Assembly (NCBI GenBank): GCA_023411575.1
Contig: JAEYOP010000039.1
Coordinates: 62,001-126,000, forward strand
From: Bacillota bacterium
GTDB taxonomy: Bacteria > Bacillota > Clostridia > Acetivibrionales > DTU013
Length of the DNA stretch: 64,000 nucleotides
Direction of reading: 5' to 3'
In this document: positions 26,475-35,353 of the stretch, piece by piece
Layout: each line of letters opens with the position of its first letter
Numbering within the stretch: the stretch's first letter is position 1
Program-made: the position numbers and the translations under genes
Notes under the pieces: generated by a model
The model's input: the letters and a program-made list of their open reading frames with translations, nothing else
The model's database searches: none
What the model was told of the DNA's origin: nothing

Positions 26475-26659
26475 TTATCGCAAAACGGGTTTCTTTCCGG
26501 AACAATTTCTGTTCCACTATTGTCAAAATATACTGTCGTAATTCGCAGAGTCTTGTTATATAGTTGCGCTGCAAATGTTTTATAATAGGACTGAGATGTT
26601 TTATAGCAGTGATCGCACAAAAGATCGTATTATTACAATGAATATGGGTGGGACTTGAG

Positions 26660-27826
26660 ATGAACAAAAGAAGAAACAATTTATTTTTCGCGGCAGTCAT
26701 CCTTCTTTTATTGGTATTTCCCTTGCAGGGCTGCGGCACAAAATTCGGCAGCTCCGCAAATGACGGCGGCACGGGTGTTTCGACCGCCGAGCCGGCCGGA
26801 ACGGACGAGATGGATTCAACGGAGCCGGGAACAAACGAGCAGGCGGATAATAATACCGGGACCCAGACCGACCCTTCCCAGACCGATCCGTCTCAAAGCA
26901 CGCCTCCTGCAGTAGACCTGAATGCCGTAAAGCCCAACGAGGCCGGCAGGATCATGGTGGTCATGTTCCACAATTTTGTGGAGGAATATAAAAGCGGCGA
27001 CAAGGCTTACACAACGACGTTCGATGCTTTTGGAAAGCTGCTGGACAGGCTGTATGCGTCTGATTACAGGCTGATCAGCCTGAGCGATTATCTGAACGGA
27101 ACCATCGATACGCCGGCGGGTTGTATTCCAATGGTGTTTACCTTCGACGACGGTACGGCAGGGCAATTCAACCTGATCGACGAAAACGGTGCTTTGACGG
27201 TAAATCCCCGTTCGGCGGTGGGCATTCTGGAGGAATTCAACAAGGCACACCCGGATTTCGGGACAAAGGGGACCTTCTTTGTCAATCTGGGGGACCAGAC
27301 CTTCAACGGCGGGGGTACGGTAGCGCAGAGGCTGGAATATCTCATAGGCCGGGGCTTTGAAATCGGCAACCATACCTATACCCATATCAATTTGAAGGAA
27401 ACGAAATCGGCGGATAAAATCCAGCAGGAGATCGGCGAAAACCAGAAAAAGATGCTGGAGCTGATCCCGGGTTATGTTTTCAACGCCTTTTCCCTTCCTT
27501 ACGGCGCCCCTGCGAAGGACCTGAAGCAATATGTGCTGAAAGGCGAATTCGAGGGCGTGAAATATGAAAACCATGCGATCATGGAAGTGGGCTGGGACCC
27601 AGCCGCATCGCCCTTCGGCGTAAAATTCGATCCCCTTTCGGTCCATCGGGTGCGTTCCTCGGGAATAACCCCCGTGGATGCGGACCTGGGCTGGTGGCTT
27701 GACAATATGAAAAGGGACAATCAGTATGTCAGCGACGGAGATCCTTCCACCGTCACCGTGCCGGAATCCTACGCGGAGTATGTGGACCCGGCGAGACTTG
27801 GGAGCCAGACCCTTGTAAAGTATTAG
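26660..27826 (+). CDS. Polysaccharide deacetylase lipoprotein
   Basis: A 388-residue exported lipoprotein. The signal peptide MNKRRNNLFFAAVILLLLVF ends in a lipobox (LQGC, Cys at about 25), followed by a Gly/Thr/Asp/Gln-rich linker (about 30-95). The NodB-type deacetylase domain has IPMVFTFDDGTAGQFN (metal-binding Asp pair), GTFFVNLG and the second metal motif EIGNHTYTHINLKET. Enzymes of this type remove acetyl groups from peptidoglycan or other polysaccharides. ATG 26660 (GTGGGA upstream) is preferred over GTG 26648. It lies 21 bp before the next gene, a MerR regulator. Confidence 0.88.
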   Translation: MNKRRNNLFFAAVILLLLVFPLQGCGTKFGSSANDGGTGVSTAEPAGTDEMDSTEPGTNEQADNNTGTQTDPSQTDPSQSTPPAVDLNAVKPNEAGRIMVVMFHNFVEEYKSGDKAYTTTFDAFGKLLDRLYASDYRLISLSDYLNGTIDTPAGCIPMVFTFDDGTAGQFNLIDENGALTVNPRSAVGILEEFNKAHPDFGTKGTFFVNLGDQTFNGGGTVAQRLEYLIGRGFEIGNHTYTHINLKETKSADKIQQEIGENQKKMLELIPGYVFNAFSLPYGAPAKDLKQYVLKGEFEGVKYENHAIMEVGWDPAASPFGVKFDPLSVHRVRSSGITPVDADLGWWLDNMKRDNQYVSDGDPSTVTVPESYAEYVDPARLGSQTLVKY

Positions 27827-27847
27827 ACCGGTTGCAGGAGGTACTTT

Positions 27848-28387
27848 ATGTATTCCATTAGTAAATTGTGTGGGGAATATAACCTGTCCCGGAGCACCTT
27901 GCTGTACTATGACGGAATCGGGTTGCTCAAGCCGTCCGGCCGTACGGATTCCAATTATAGGCGCTACTCCGAGGAGGATAAAAACCGCCTCGGAAAGATA
28001 TGCATGTACCGGGAGGCCGGCGTACCGCTGGAGCAGATACGGAATCTTCTGAATTCCTCCGAGGAAGATAGCAGCAGGATCCTTGGAAAGCGTTTGAAAG
28101 AAATCAACCGGGAAATCCGCTATCTTCGCCTGCAGCAGAACATTCTCGTGGAGATGCTGAAATCGGCAAATGCCAGCGACGGAACGGAACTGCCGGACAA
28201 GGACACCCTGGTTGCGATACTTCAATCGGCGGGCCTTGACGACGACAGAATGCATCACTTTCACTGGCTGTTTGAACAAAACAGGCCGGATGCGCATCAG
28301 CTCTTCCTGGAGTATTTGGGGATTCCCGAGGAGGAAATCGAGCGGATCCGGGAAAGCAGCCGGTCCATGGAGCAATCCATGGAATAA
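27848..28387 (+). CDS. MerR family regulator of the adjacent MFS transporter
   Basis: A 179-residue MerR protein with the N-terminal motif YSISKLCGEYNLSRSTLLYYD and the wing GLLKPSGRTDSNYRRYSE, followed by a coiled arm and a short C-terminal helical domain (TLVAILQSAGLDDDRMHHFH) that may bind a ligand. AGGAGG is 7 nt before the ATG. It is followed after 65 bp by an MFS efflux gene whose promoter has the 19-bp MerR spacer and a perfect dyad, so this protein is the likely activator. The inducer is unknown. Confidence 0.88.
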   Translation: MYSISKLCGEYNLSRSTLLYYDGIGLLKPSGRTDSNYRRYSEEDKNRLGKICMYREAGVPLEQIRNLLNSSEEDSSRILGKRLKEINREIRYLRLQQNILVEMLKSANASDGTELPDKDTLVAILQSAGLDDDRMHHFHWLFEQNRPDAHQLFLEYLGIPEEEIERIRESSRSMEQSME

Positions 28388-28393
28388 TCCTTA

Positions 28394-28424
28394 TTGACCC
28401 GACTATAACTTTATAGTTTAAACT
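28394..28424 (+). promoter_or_regulatory. MerR-type promoter/operator of the MFS gene
   Basis: TTGACC (28394-28399), a 19-bp spacer and TAAACT (28419-28424). The spacer holds the perfect dyad ACTATA/TATAGT (28402-28407 and 28412-28417). It lies between the MerR gene and the transporter, about 29 bp before its ATG. Confidence 0.75.
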
Positions 28425-28452
28425 GGCTGTAAAGAATAGGAGGTCATAAGAT

Positions 28453-29652
28453 ATGATCAATCGGAATTTTACTCTTCTGTGGATCGGGAAGATCATTTCC
28501 CAGCTTGGCGACAAATTCTATGGGATAGCCCTTGCATGGTGGATTTTGCAGAAAACGAATTCTGCGCCCGTCATGGGCGCTTTTATGTTTGTATCGCTCT
28601 TTCCAAGCATTGTGCTGGGGCTTTACGCCGGTGCCTTCGCCGATCGCTGGAAACGCCGGACGATCCTGATCGTAACGGATCTCGTACGGGGCTTTTTGGT
28701 TCTGGCGGTTTCGTGCCTGGCATTGAGCCGTACGCTTCAGGTGTGGCACATTTTCGTCATTTCCTTCCTGCTTTCCGTCACGACGGCCTTTTTTGAGCCG
28801 GCAGTCCAGGCCCTTGTTCCCGAACTCGTTGACAAAAAGGAGCTGCCGCGGGCGAATGGAGCCAACCAGGCGGTCGGCGGGTTCTGCACCGTGGCCGGCC
28901 CCGTATTTGGCGCAATGGCCGTCAGCGTCTTCGGAATGGGCCATGTATTCATGGCCAACAGCATATCCTATTTCGCATCGGCACTGTTAAGCTGTTTTAT
29001 TCTGGTTGGGCAGGAATACAGGGACTTCAGAGAAAAGACGCGGATGTGGGATGACATCAAGGAAGGGGTTCGTTTTCTCAAAGGAAGGGAGTCTATCCTG
29101 CGAATATATAAAATTATTGCGGCAGCACATTTTTTCCTGGGCAGTCTGACGGTTTCCCTGCCTTTTCTGGCGAAAAGCCTGAACGGAAGCGGAGTCAGGA
29201 ACCTGGGGCTTCTGGAATCGATGATGGGAGTGGGACTGATCTCGGGATCGGTATTCATAGGTGCCCGAAAGAAGGGTGCGACGGCGGAACAGCGGCTTAT
29301 TCCATACATGCTTGTTGTGGGGATATGCTTTGGGGTGCTGAGTATTCTGCTGATATCGGGGAGCATGCCGATTTACGGTTACCTTGCCGTAATGGCGGTT
29401 ATCGGGTGCTATATCGCATTTGCTTCGGTTACCTGGCAATCCCTTTTGCAGAATTTTTCACCGTCTCATATGACCGGCCGTGTTTTCAGTATTTCCTCGC
29501 TCATCGGGAACGTGACCCTTCCGGTCGCCTATTTCCTGTTCGGCTTGCTGCTCAGCCTCACGCCCATATGGGTGGTAATGGCGGGCTGCGGCGCAGCGCT
29601 TGCTGTTTTATGCTATTGCTTCAGGATGCCCCGGCTGGCGGCGGAAATCTGA
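28453..29652 (+). CDS. MFS transporter, macrolide-efflux-like
   Basis: A 399-residue membrane protein of the major facilitator superfamily with about 12 hydrophobic segments. It starts NFTLLWIGKIISQLGDKFYG and has the loop motif GAFADRWKRRTILIVTDLVR (about 60-80), as in the MefA-type efflux group. The AGGAGG site is 10 nt before the ATG. Predicted to be induced by the MerR protein encoded just upstream. The export substrate (drug or own metabolite) is not predictable. Confidence 0.87.
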   Translation: MINRNFTLLWIGKIISQLGDKFYGIALAWWILQKTNSAPVMGAFMFVSLFPSIVLGLYAGAFADRWKRRTILIVTDLVRGFLVLAVSCLALSRTLQVWHIFVISFLLSVTTAFFEPAVQALVPELVDKKELPRANGANQAVGGFCTVAGPVFGAMAVSVFGMGHVFMANSISYFASALLSCFILVGQEYRDFREKTRMWDDIKEGVRFLKGRESILRIYKIIAAAHFFLGSLTVSLPFLAKSLNGSGVRNLGLLESMMGVGLISGSVFIGARKKGATAEQRLIPYMLVVGICFGVLSILLISGSMPIYGYLAVMAVIGCYIAFASVTWQSLLQNFSPSHMTGRVFSISSLIGNVTLPVAYFLFGLLLSLTPIWVVMAGCGAALAVLCYCFRMPRLAAEI

Positions 29653-29704
29653 CCTCCGGCCCGCGAGACCGGCAGTCCCGCCTCCAGCGGACCTTGCCGC
29701 CGCT

Positions 29705-30388
29705 TTAGGCGAACGCCGGAAGGTATCCCTTTATAACGTCGGAAATCAGGGCATGGCCGGCTTCATTGGGGTGGATTCCGTCCTCGCAGTAGAGCTTGAA
29801 ATAATCCCTGCTTTCGAGGAAAGCCTTCCGGATGTCGATCAATGGGACGTTCTTGATGGCGGAAAGCTTCATGACCGCCAAATTGTACATTTCATGCCAA
29901 CGATATATGTGCTCCACATCACCGAGCCAGCGCAGGATGTTTTCCGCATTCAGACCTCTGGACAGCCAGGCGAAATACTTTCGGGCGTCCAGGGGCGGCA
30001 GGGAGAAGACGACCGGCTTGCTGCCGGAAGTACGGACGCTGTCTATGGCTTCCGAATAGAGCTCTTCAAAAACATCCAGCGGGGTATTGGGAAGATGGAA
30101 TCCGTCCGGCTGCTCGGATATGGCCTTCCAGTTATAATCACAGTCGTTTCCGCCGAATTCCAGGATAGTGTATTCATATCCCGACAGCTCCGCCTGATGG
30201 GTTTCAATGATTTTTTTGCCCGCGGCGATGGTACACCCGAACTTAGCGTAATTTTCGACCTTGATGCCCGTATGGAGTCCAAAAAGATTGGCAAAGCTGT
30301 TCTTTAGGAAAATATACCTGCCCCGGATCGCATCGAATACGACGCCCTTGATGATGGAATCTCCGAATACGCAAATTGAATCAACCAT
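29705..30388 (-). CDS. SGNH/GDSL family hydrolase
   Basis: A 227-residue esterase-fold protein. Block I FGDSIIKG (catalytic Ser, about 11), block III GGNDCDYNW (about 80) and the C-terminal DGIHPNEAGHALISDVI (catalytic Asp-His, about 200) are intact. No signal peptide is visible, so it is probably cytoplasmic. Relatives deacylate lipids, carbohydrates or small esters; the substrate is unknown. GGCGGAG precedes the ATG. It converges with the MFS gene and is divergent from the DUF1836 gene. Confidence 0.87.
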   Translation of the reverse strand: MVDSICVFGDSIIKGVVFDAIRGRYIFLKNSFANLFGLHTGIKVENYAKFGCTIAAGKKIIETHQAELSGYEYTILEFGGNDCDYNWKAISEQPDGFHLPNTPLDVFEELYSEAIDSVRTSGSKPVVFSLPPLDARKYFAWLSRGLNAENILRWLGDVEHIYRWHEMYNLAVMKLSAIKNVPLIDIRKAFLESRDYFKLYCEDGIHPNEAGHALISDVIKGYLPAFA

Positions 30389-30594
30389 ATGCTTCTCCGC
30401 CTTTTGCTGGTAGTAATTTGTAATCTAATAATTAAAATTATATTATGTGATAATCCATATGTCAATAGACGATAATAGCTTACCCAGTATTATTTGCAAT
30501 ATATCATCTTAAATAGTAAAATATTGTGGTAGCCGATTGCTTCAAGAAAATGGCATTTGCGTGGATAAGATGGCGCTGACATAGGAGTAGGGGA

Positions 30595-31176
30595 ATGGAA
30601 GAGTTGGAATTGCTGAACGAGAAGCTGGAGCAGCTGAAGGACAGGCTCGCGGCCCAGCGGCCGGTATCGTGGGCGGAATTTCCCGATATCGGCCTGTACA
30701 AGGATCAGGTTGTATCCTATATGCACAGGCAGTTGATCAATTTTGAAGAGAACGAGCAGATCACTTCCGCCATGGTGAACAATTATATCAAGGATAAGCT
30801 CCTGCCGAGGGCGGACGGCAAGAAATATTCCCGGGAGCATCTGGCCGGACTGACGGAAATATGCCTTTTGAAGCAGGTGCTATCCGTCCGGGATACAGGG
30901 CTCCTGATGAGCCAGGAGCTGAACGGGGCGGATTGGGAAAGCTTCTATACGAAATTCCGGCTGATTCTGGACGAAGCGCTGACTCGCTTGGCCGAGCAGG
31001 TCGATACAAATTGGGAATTGAAGGCGCTATCGGACATGGCACTCCGGTTTGCCATAGACAGTTATTGCAACAAGCTTGTCGGGGAAAGACTCCTGGACAT
31101 CATCCGGAGCAAGGTGGTTTCCGAAGAGCAGAAAAAAGCGGAAGCCAAAGGGGAAAAGAAGCCCGAAAAGAAATAA
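30595..31176 (+). CDS. DUF1836 domain protein
   Basis: A 193-residue protein of the DUF1836 family of Firmicutes, predicted to have a MerR-like helix-turn-helix. The family core is visible as ITSAMVNNYIKDKLLPRADGKKYSREHLAGLTEICLLK (about 59-96, described here in overlapping parts: NNYIKDKLLP, then KYSREHLAGLTEI). The C-terminus is highly charged (KAEAKGEKKPEKK). AGGGG precedes the ATG. Its role is unknown; many family members sit near stress or sporulation genes. The upstream 206-bp gap is AT-rich. Confidence 0.75.
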   Translation: MEELELLNEKLEQLKDRLAAQRPVSWAEFPDIGLYKDQVVSYMHRQLINFEENEQITSAMVNNYIKDKLLPRADGKKYSREHLAGLTEICLLKQVLSVRDTGLLMSQELNGADWESFYTKFRLILDEALTRLAEQVDTNWELKALSDMALRFAIDSYCNKLVGERLLDIIRSKVVSEEQKKAEAKGEKKPEKK

Positions 31177-31225
31177 CCCGGAAAAAATAGTCCGGAAAAA
31201 AGATAATCCGGGGGGAATAACCCGA
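31174..31225. repeat. Degenerate short tandem repeat after the DUF1836 gene
   Basis: Four imperfect copies of a 13-16-nt unit of the form ATAAYCCGGAAAA follow one another (starting near 31173, 31188, 31203 and 31217). They lie between convergent DUF1836 and mutY. No T-tract hairpin is evident. Confidence 0.35.
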
Positions 31226-31252
31226 GCAAAACGGAACAGATCCCGAAACCGC

Positions 31253-32311
31253 CTAATACCGGCTTTCCAGGGCATAGGGCAGATAGGCCCTGAAAGCGGT
31301 CGGAACCGCGTACTGCGCTTTCAATTCCTCCGGCGACGCCCAGGTAAATCCGTCCGGGCTTTCTGTCCGGTCTTCCTCTGCAAGGGTGATATATCCGGTC
31401 ATATGCCATTCCACATGACTGAAAATATGCTTCGACTCCGGCAGCGGAATCAGATCGGCCGATTGAATGTTCCAATTCCGGAGGACCTTCCTGCATTCGT
31501 GCTCCGTCAGGTGGCCATCTACATTCGGGAACTCCCAGAGTCCGCTTAACAAGCCTTTGTCCGGCCGTTTCCGGATAGCTGTCCTGTCCCTGCACAGAAT
31601 AAGGAGAATTGTTTTCTGTTCGATTTTTCTTTCGTTCCTTTTTGCCTTCACCGGAATCTGTCCGGTAGCCCGTTCGGAATACGCGGAGCATAATGCCCTT
31701 ACGGGGCAGATCTCACATTTTGGCGCGCCGTTGGGAAGACAGACCGTGGCTCCGAGCTCCATCAACGCCTGGTTGAAATCGCCGTTGCGCTGTTCCGGGA
31801 GCAATTCCAGGACGATCTTGCCGATTTCCTCCTTCGTTTCCTTCTGAGCCAGATCGCCCCGGTTGGAGGTGATCCGTGCGATCACCCGGAGGACGTTGCC
31901 GTCTATGGCGGGGGTTTTAACGCCGAAGGCGATGGAAGCGATGGCGCCGGCCGTATAGGGCCCGATGCCGGGAAGCCGGATCAGCTCTTCCACTGACGCG
32001 GGAAGACGGCCGTCCTGTTTTTCCAGTATTTCGCCGGCGGCTTTTTTCAAATTCCGGACACGGCTGTAATACCCCAGTCCTTCCCATAGCTTGAGCAGCA
32101 GCTGCTCATCGGCTTCGGCCAGGTCCCGGACCGTCGGGAGGGCGGAAAGAAACCGGTCAAAGTATGGTTTTACCGTATCGACGCGGGTTTGCTGCAGCAT
32201 GATTTCCGAGATCCAGACCCTGTAGGGCGTCGGGTCGTCCCTCCAGGGCAGGCAGCGTGCGTTGGCGTCATACCATTTTAAAAGGCGTTGTTGAAATTCT
32301 GCATTATCCAT
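31253..32311 (-). CDS. mutY: A/G-specific adenine DNA glycosylase
   Basis: A 352-residue MutY, which removes adenine mispaired with 8-oxoguanine. The catalytic Glu is in VWISEIMLQQTRVDTV (about 40), the helix-hairpin-helix with the catalytic Asp region is LPGIGPYTAGAIASIAFG and AIDGNVLRVIARI, and the iron-sulfur loop is CLPNGAPKCEICPVRALC. The C-terminal NUDIX-like domain that reads 8-oxoG is present (LLSGLWEFPNVDGHL). ATG 32311 with GGGG just upstream is chosen; an open frame further upstream would run into the divergent AraC gene and lacks family similarity. Confidence 0.94.
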   Translation of the reverse strand: MDNAEFQQRLLKWYDANARCLPWRDDPTPYRVWISEIMLQQTRVDTVKPYFDRFLSALPTVRDLAEADEQLLLKLWEGLGYYSRVRNLKKAAGEILEKQDGRLPASVEELIRLPGIGPYTAGAIASIAFGVKTPAIDGNVLRVIARITSNRGDLAQKETKEEIGKIVLELLPEQRNGDFNQALMELGATVCLPNGAPKCEICPVRALCSAYSERATGQIPVKAKRNERKIEQKTILLILCRDRTAIRKRPDKGLLSGLWEFPNVDGHLTEHECRKVLRNWNIQSADLIPLPESKHIFSHVEWHMTGYITLAEEDRTESPDGFTWASPEELKAQYAVPTAFRAYLPYALESRY

Positions 32312-32406
32312 ATCCCCTATTGTAAGCTCTTCTTCCGGTATTTTCAACATATTTTGCTTTACAGACGGGGCATTACCCTTTATGATGTAGTCAGGGGGTG
32401 CCGGGT

Positions 32407-33279
32407 TTGGGAGATTGTACGATATTTTGCCATGAAACCTATGACGGGATTGACATAGAACACTGCAAGCGACAGGAGCCTTGCAGCATGCCGCTTTATC
32501 ACTATCATGACAGCTATGAGATCTACTACCTGCTTTCGGGAACAAGATACTATTTCATCAAAGACAGAACCTTCAAGGTGGAAAAGGGAGACCTGGTGCT
32601 GATAAACAAGTATGATCTGCACAAGACTACTTACGGAGGCTCCCAGACCCATGAACGAATCCTGTTCCTCATCGATGAAGCCTACATTCGAAGGCTTGGG
32701 CAGGTAGTGGACGACATCGACGTCCTGCAGCCGTTCCGCCAGAGCATCAATGTCATCAAATTGCAGAAAAACGAACAGCTTCAACTGGAACAGTTTTTTT
32801 TCAGGATATTGAAGGAAGCCAGGGAAAAGACGGTCGGTTCGGAATCCAGCATCCGGCTTGCCGCAGCGGATTTGCTGATTTTTATCGCGAGGCGGGCCAT
32901 GCATTTGAATGCCGATATGAATACCCACCCGGACCAGATGCATGAGAAGGTGACTCAAATCGTCCGTTATATCAACGCAAGATATATGGAAAAACTTACC
33001 CTGGGAAATGTATCCGAAACCTTCTTCATCAGCCCGTATTACCTGAGCAGGCTGTTTAAAAAGGTGACGGGGTTTACCTTTGTGGAATACCTGAACAGCA
33101 TCCGGATCCGGGAGGCCCAGCGCCTGTTGAAGGAGACGGAGCAGAGCGTCGGCCGAATCGCGGATAAAACCGGTTATGAAAGCGCTACCCACTTCGGCAG
33201 GGTTTTCAAGGAAATCACCGGGCTTTCTCCGCTGCGCTTCCGGAAGATCAGCAAGCAGTCCGTTCTTTCCGGATATTAG
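32407..33279 (+). CDS. AraC family transcriptional regulator
   Basis: A 290-residue one-component regulator with an N-terminal cupin sensor (YHYHDSYEIYYLLSGTRYYF, then VEKGDLVLINKYDLHKT) and two C-terminal helix-turn-helices (LTLGNVSETFFISPYYLSRLFK and SVGRIADKTGYESATHFGRVFK). Such regulators usually respond to sugars. TTG 32407 is preferred, since GGGGGTG lies 6 nt upstream; the GTG at 32398 is part of that site. No carbohydrate genes are adjacent; mutY is divergent and an HAD gene is convergent, so its target lies elsewhere. Confidence 0.88.
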   Translation: MGDCTIFCHETYDGIDIEHCKRQEPCSMPLYHYHDSYEIYYLLSGTRYYFIKDRTFKVEKGDLVLINKYDLHKTTYGGSQTHERILFLIDEAYIRRLGQVVDDIDVLQPFRQSINVIKLQKNEQLQLEQFFFRILKEAREKTVGSESSIRLAAADLLIFIARRAMHLNADMNTHPDQMHEKVTQIVRYINARYMEKLTLGNVSETFFISPYYLSRLFKKVTGFTFVEYLNSIRIREAQRLLKETEQSVGRIADKTGYESATHFGRVFKEITGLSPLRFRKISKQSVLSGY

Positions 33280-33307
33280 GGTCGCAGGCGTTTCTTCCAG
33301 CTTATTC

Positions 33308-34024
33308 TTATCCGGCCGGGACCAATTCGGCAATGGACCGGACGATCCTGTCGGGACGAATGGAAGAGGCTTCCGGCAGGCCCTTTCCGCGGAAGTCGTT
33401 CCAGATGGCGAAAATGCCGGCTTTTTGAGCGGCTTCCACATCCCAGACCAGATTGTCCCCCACCATCCAGACCTCCTCCGGGGCGAGCCCCAGCTTTTCG
33501 AGCGCCATTGCGTATACCCGGATATCCGGCTTTCCGTAGCCGAGCTCCCCTTCCACCAGACAGAATTCGAAGAAATCGTTCAGACAGAACCGGCTGATCT
33601 TGCCCCGCTGCGTTTCCGAAGAGCCGTTGGTGAGCAGGGCCATTCGGACGCCGGAGGCTTGCAGCTTTTCCAGTGTTGCAAGAGAATCCGGAAACAGGCA
33701 TAGGAGCTCTTCCTGGCGTCGGTTGTACTGATCGGCCATCCCGACGGCGTGTTCTTCCTGCGGATGGTTCAGTTCCTTCAAGGCGAGCCGGACAATTTCC
33801 CTTCTGGCCTTCAATAAATCGAGCCTTCCGAGCCTGTGCCGCTCCGGGTCGCTCCAGTACCAGCGCCTCGTTTTGTTCAGTTGATCCACCAGGGCGGATT
33901 CGGTAAATTCCGGGGCGTTTTCCCGGATGAAGCAGCGGCAGCATTCCGCCCAGGCCAGATCGCCGGCGTTGTCATAGGATAGGATGGTGTCGTCCAGATC
34001 GAAAAGAATCGCTTTGGGCAGCAT
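33308..34024 (-). CDS. HAD family hydrolase
   Basis: A 238-residue HAD phosphatase: nucleophile motif ILFDLDDTILSYD at the N-terminus, a helical cap (residues 20-100), motif II MALLTNGSSETQRGK (about 122), a Lys region FGYGKPDIRVY-like segment (ELGYGKPDIRVYAMAL, about 159) and motif IV VWMVGDNLVWDVEAAQKAG. It resembles the YjjG/pyrimidine nucleotidase group, but the substrate is unproven. AGGAGG is 5 nt before the ATG. It converges with the AraC gene. Confidence 0.9.
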   Translation of the reverse strand: MLPKAILFDLDDTILSYDNAGDLAWAECCRCFIRENAPEFTESALVDQLNKTRRWYWSDPERHRLGRLDLLKARREIVRLALKELNHPQEEHAVGMADQYNRRQEELLCLFPDSLATLEKLQASGVRMALLTNGSSETQRGKISRFCLNDFFEFCLVEGELGYGKPDIRVYAMALEKLGLAPEEVWMVGDNLVWDVEAAQKAGIFAIWNDFRGKGLPEASSIRPDRIVRSIAELVPAG

Positions 34025-34170
34025 GGCGGCCTCCTTTGAAATTGTGCATTCGATATCTTAAGCATAAACAAATGAGAGACGGCTGTGAAGAGGAAAATTG
34101 AATGGAACAAAAAACCGGAATCCCCATCTAATTGTATAAAATAGACAAAGGGACGGGTACGGAGGTGCAA

Positions 34171-35235
34171 ATGAGAAAGAATGTATTTGGACTGCTGCCG
34201 GCGGCGGTGTTGATTGGACTCGCGGCTGTCTTGGCAATATCGGGGTGCGGGAGGAATGAAAGCAATGTACCAAGTGTTGCAGTGCCCCACGAAGATATTA
34301 TGCAAACCCAGCATGCCGGGGTGCCCCAGGAGGCAGATGCGTCCCAGGATACAAATGCGTCCGAAGTCGCAACTGAACCGGGAGCAGGAGAAACAGCAGC
34401 CGCGGAGACAAATGCGACGTCAGATAAAGGAGCCTCTGCAGCCTCTGTAATGCCGGATATAGAAGCCTCTGCAGCGGCAGACACCGTTGTTTCCACTTCG
34501 GCTGCCATTCAGGATATAATCGCCAGGGTGATGGCCATACCCGACCCCGGATCACAAAAAGTCGCCGGCCGGTGGGAAGAACTCGAAGCCGCCGACATCC
34601 CCCTGCTGGCGGCAATACCGGAAAAAGACGCTTATCTTTATGCTGCCAAGACAATAGATGGCGTTATTTTACGGGTCAAGGACACAGCGTGCTATTATAA
34701 CTGGCTGTATATGACGCCCAGGGGCATTTTCCCGCGGATGGAAATGCGGGATTACGACGGCGACGGGGCAGAAGAGCTCTCCATTATTTTATACATCGGT
34801 TCGGGTACCGGCGTCTCTGTTGAAGAACTGCACATGATTGAGCTGACGGACGGACCCGCGGCGGCCGGCGGTCAGGAAGACCATTGTTTCGATACGGAGG
34901 ACTTTGTTCAAAAGATCCGGGATGAAGTCCAATTTAAAACCTTTCTGAAAGCCGGAGAGCTTATGGGCGCCGCAACGATCGGTAAAAAGACGCATACGGT
35001 AAGCCTGAAGGAGTATCAGACGGAGGACTTCGGAAAAGTAAACGATGCGTTGGCCCTGGGCGACATCGTCGGCTTCCCTTCAGATAACGGACAGCTGAAA
35101 ATCGAGCTTGGCGCGGGGATTACCGGCCAGTACGCCTTTTCGCCCAGCTATATCGGAATGATTTTCGCCGATGTGCACTACAATTCTGGCGTTTTCAGCC
35201 TGAAGAACCTGCGGTTCGGGGAATATCCGTATTAA
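34171..35235 (+). CDS. Lipoprotein with acidic repeat-like core, function unknown
   Basis: A 354-residue exported lipoprotein. GGAGG (34161-34165) fixes the ATG at 34171, giving a signal peptide MRKNVFGLLPAAVLIGLAAV and lipobox (AISGC, Cys about 27). An Ala/Thr/Glu/Asp-rich linker covers about 30-115. The folded part carries one calcium-loop-like motif, RDYDGDGAEELSIILYIGSG, as in VCBS/FG-GAP-type surface proteins. It is then mostly beta (about 210-354). I do not recognise a catalytic family. It stands alone between HAD and sbcD. Confidence 0.7.
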   Translation: MRKNVFGLLPAAVLIGLAAVLAISGCGRNESNVPSVAVPHEDIMQTQHAGVPQEADASQDTNASEVATEPGAGETAAAETNATSDKGASAASVMPDIEASAAADTVVSTSAAIQDIIARVMAIPDPGSQKVAGRWEELEAADIPLLAAIPEKDAYLYAAKTIDGVILRVKDTACYYNWLYMTPRGIFPRMEMRDYDGDGAEELSIILYIGSGTGVSVEELHMIELTDGPAAAGGQEDHCFDTEDFVQKIRDEVQFKTFLKAGELMGAATIGKKTHTVSLKEYQTEDFGKVNDALALGDIVGFPSDNGQLKIELGAGITGQYAFSPSYIGMIFADVHYNSGVFSLKNLRFGEYPY

Positions 35236-35286
35236 GGAACAGATGAAAAAGCGGCCGGAAATGGCCTGTCTATTATGCCTCCAAAA

Positions 35287-35295
35287 TGATATAAT
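35287..35295 (+). promoter_or_regulatory. Extended -10 element before sbcDC
   Basis: TGATATAAT (TG at 35287, TATAAT 35290-35295), 58 bp before the sbcD start, without a good -35. Supports a promoter for sbcDC. Confidence 0.4.
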
Positions 35296-35353
35296 GGATA
35301 AAGTGTGACGCTATTGCGCGTCTCCTTTGAACAACAATCAGGAGGCATCCCGA

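Noticed and set aside
26499..26515. GGAAC/GTTCC inverted repeat as a LexA box
   Set aside because: Half-sites are 7 bp apart, not 4, so it does not fit the LexA spacing.
32312..32545. N-terminal extension of mutY
   Set aside because: It would run into the divergent AraC gene, has no family similarity and no RBS; the conserved MutY start fits 32311.
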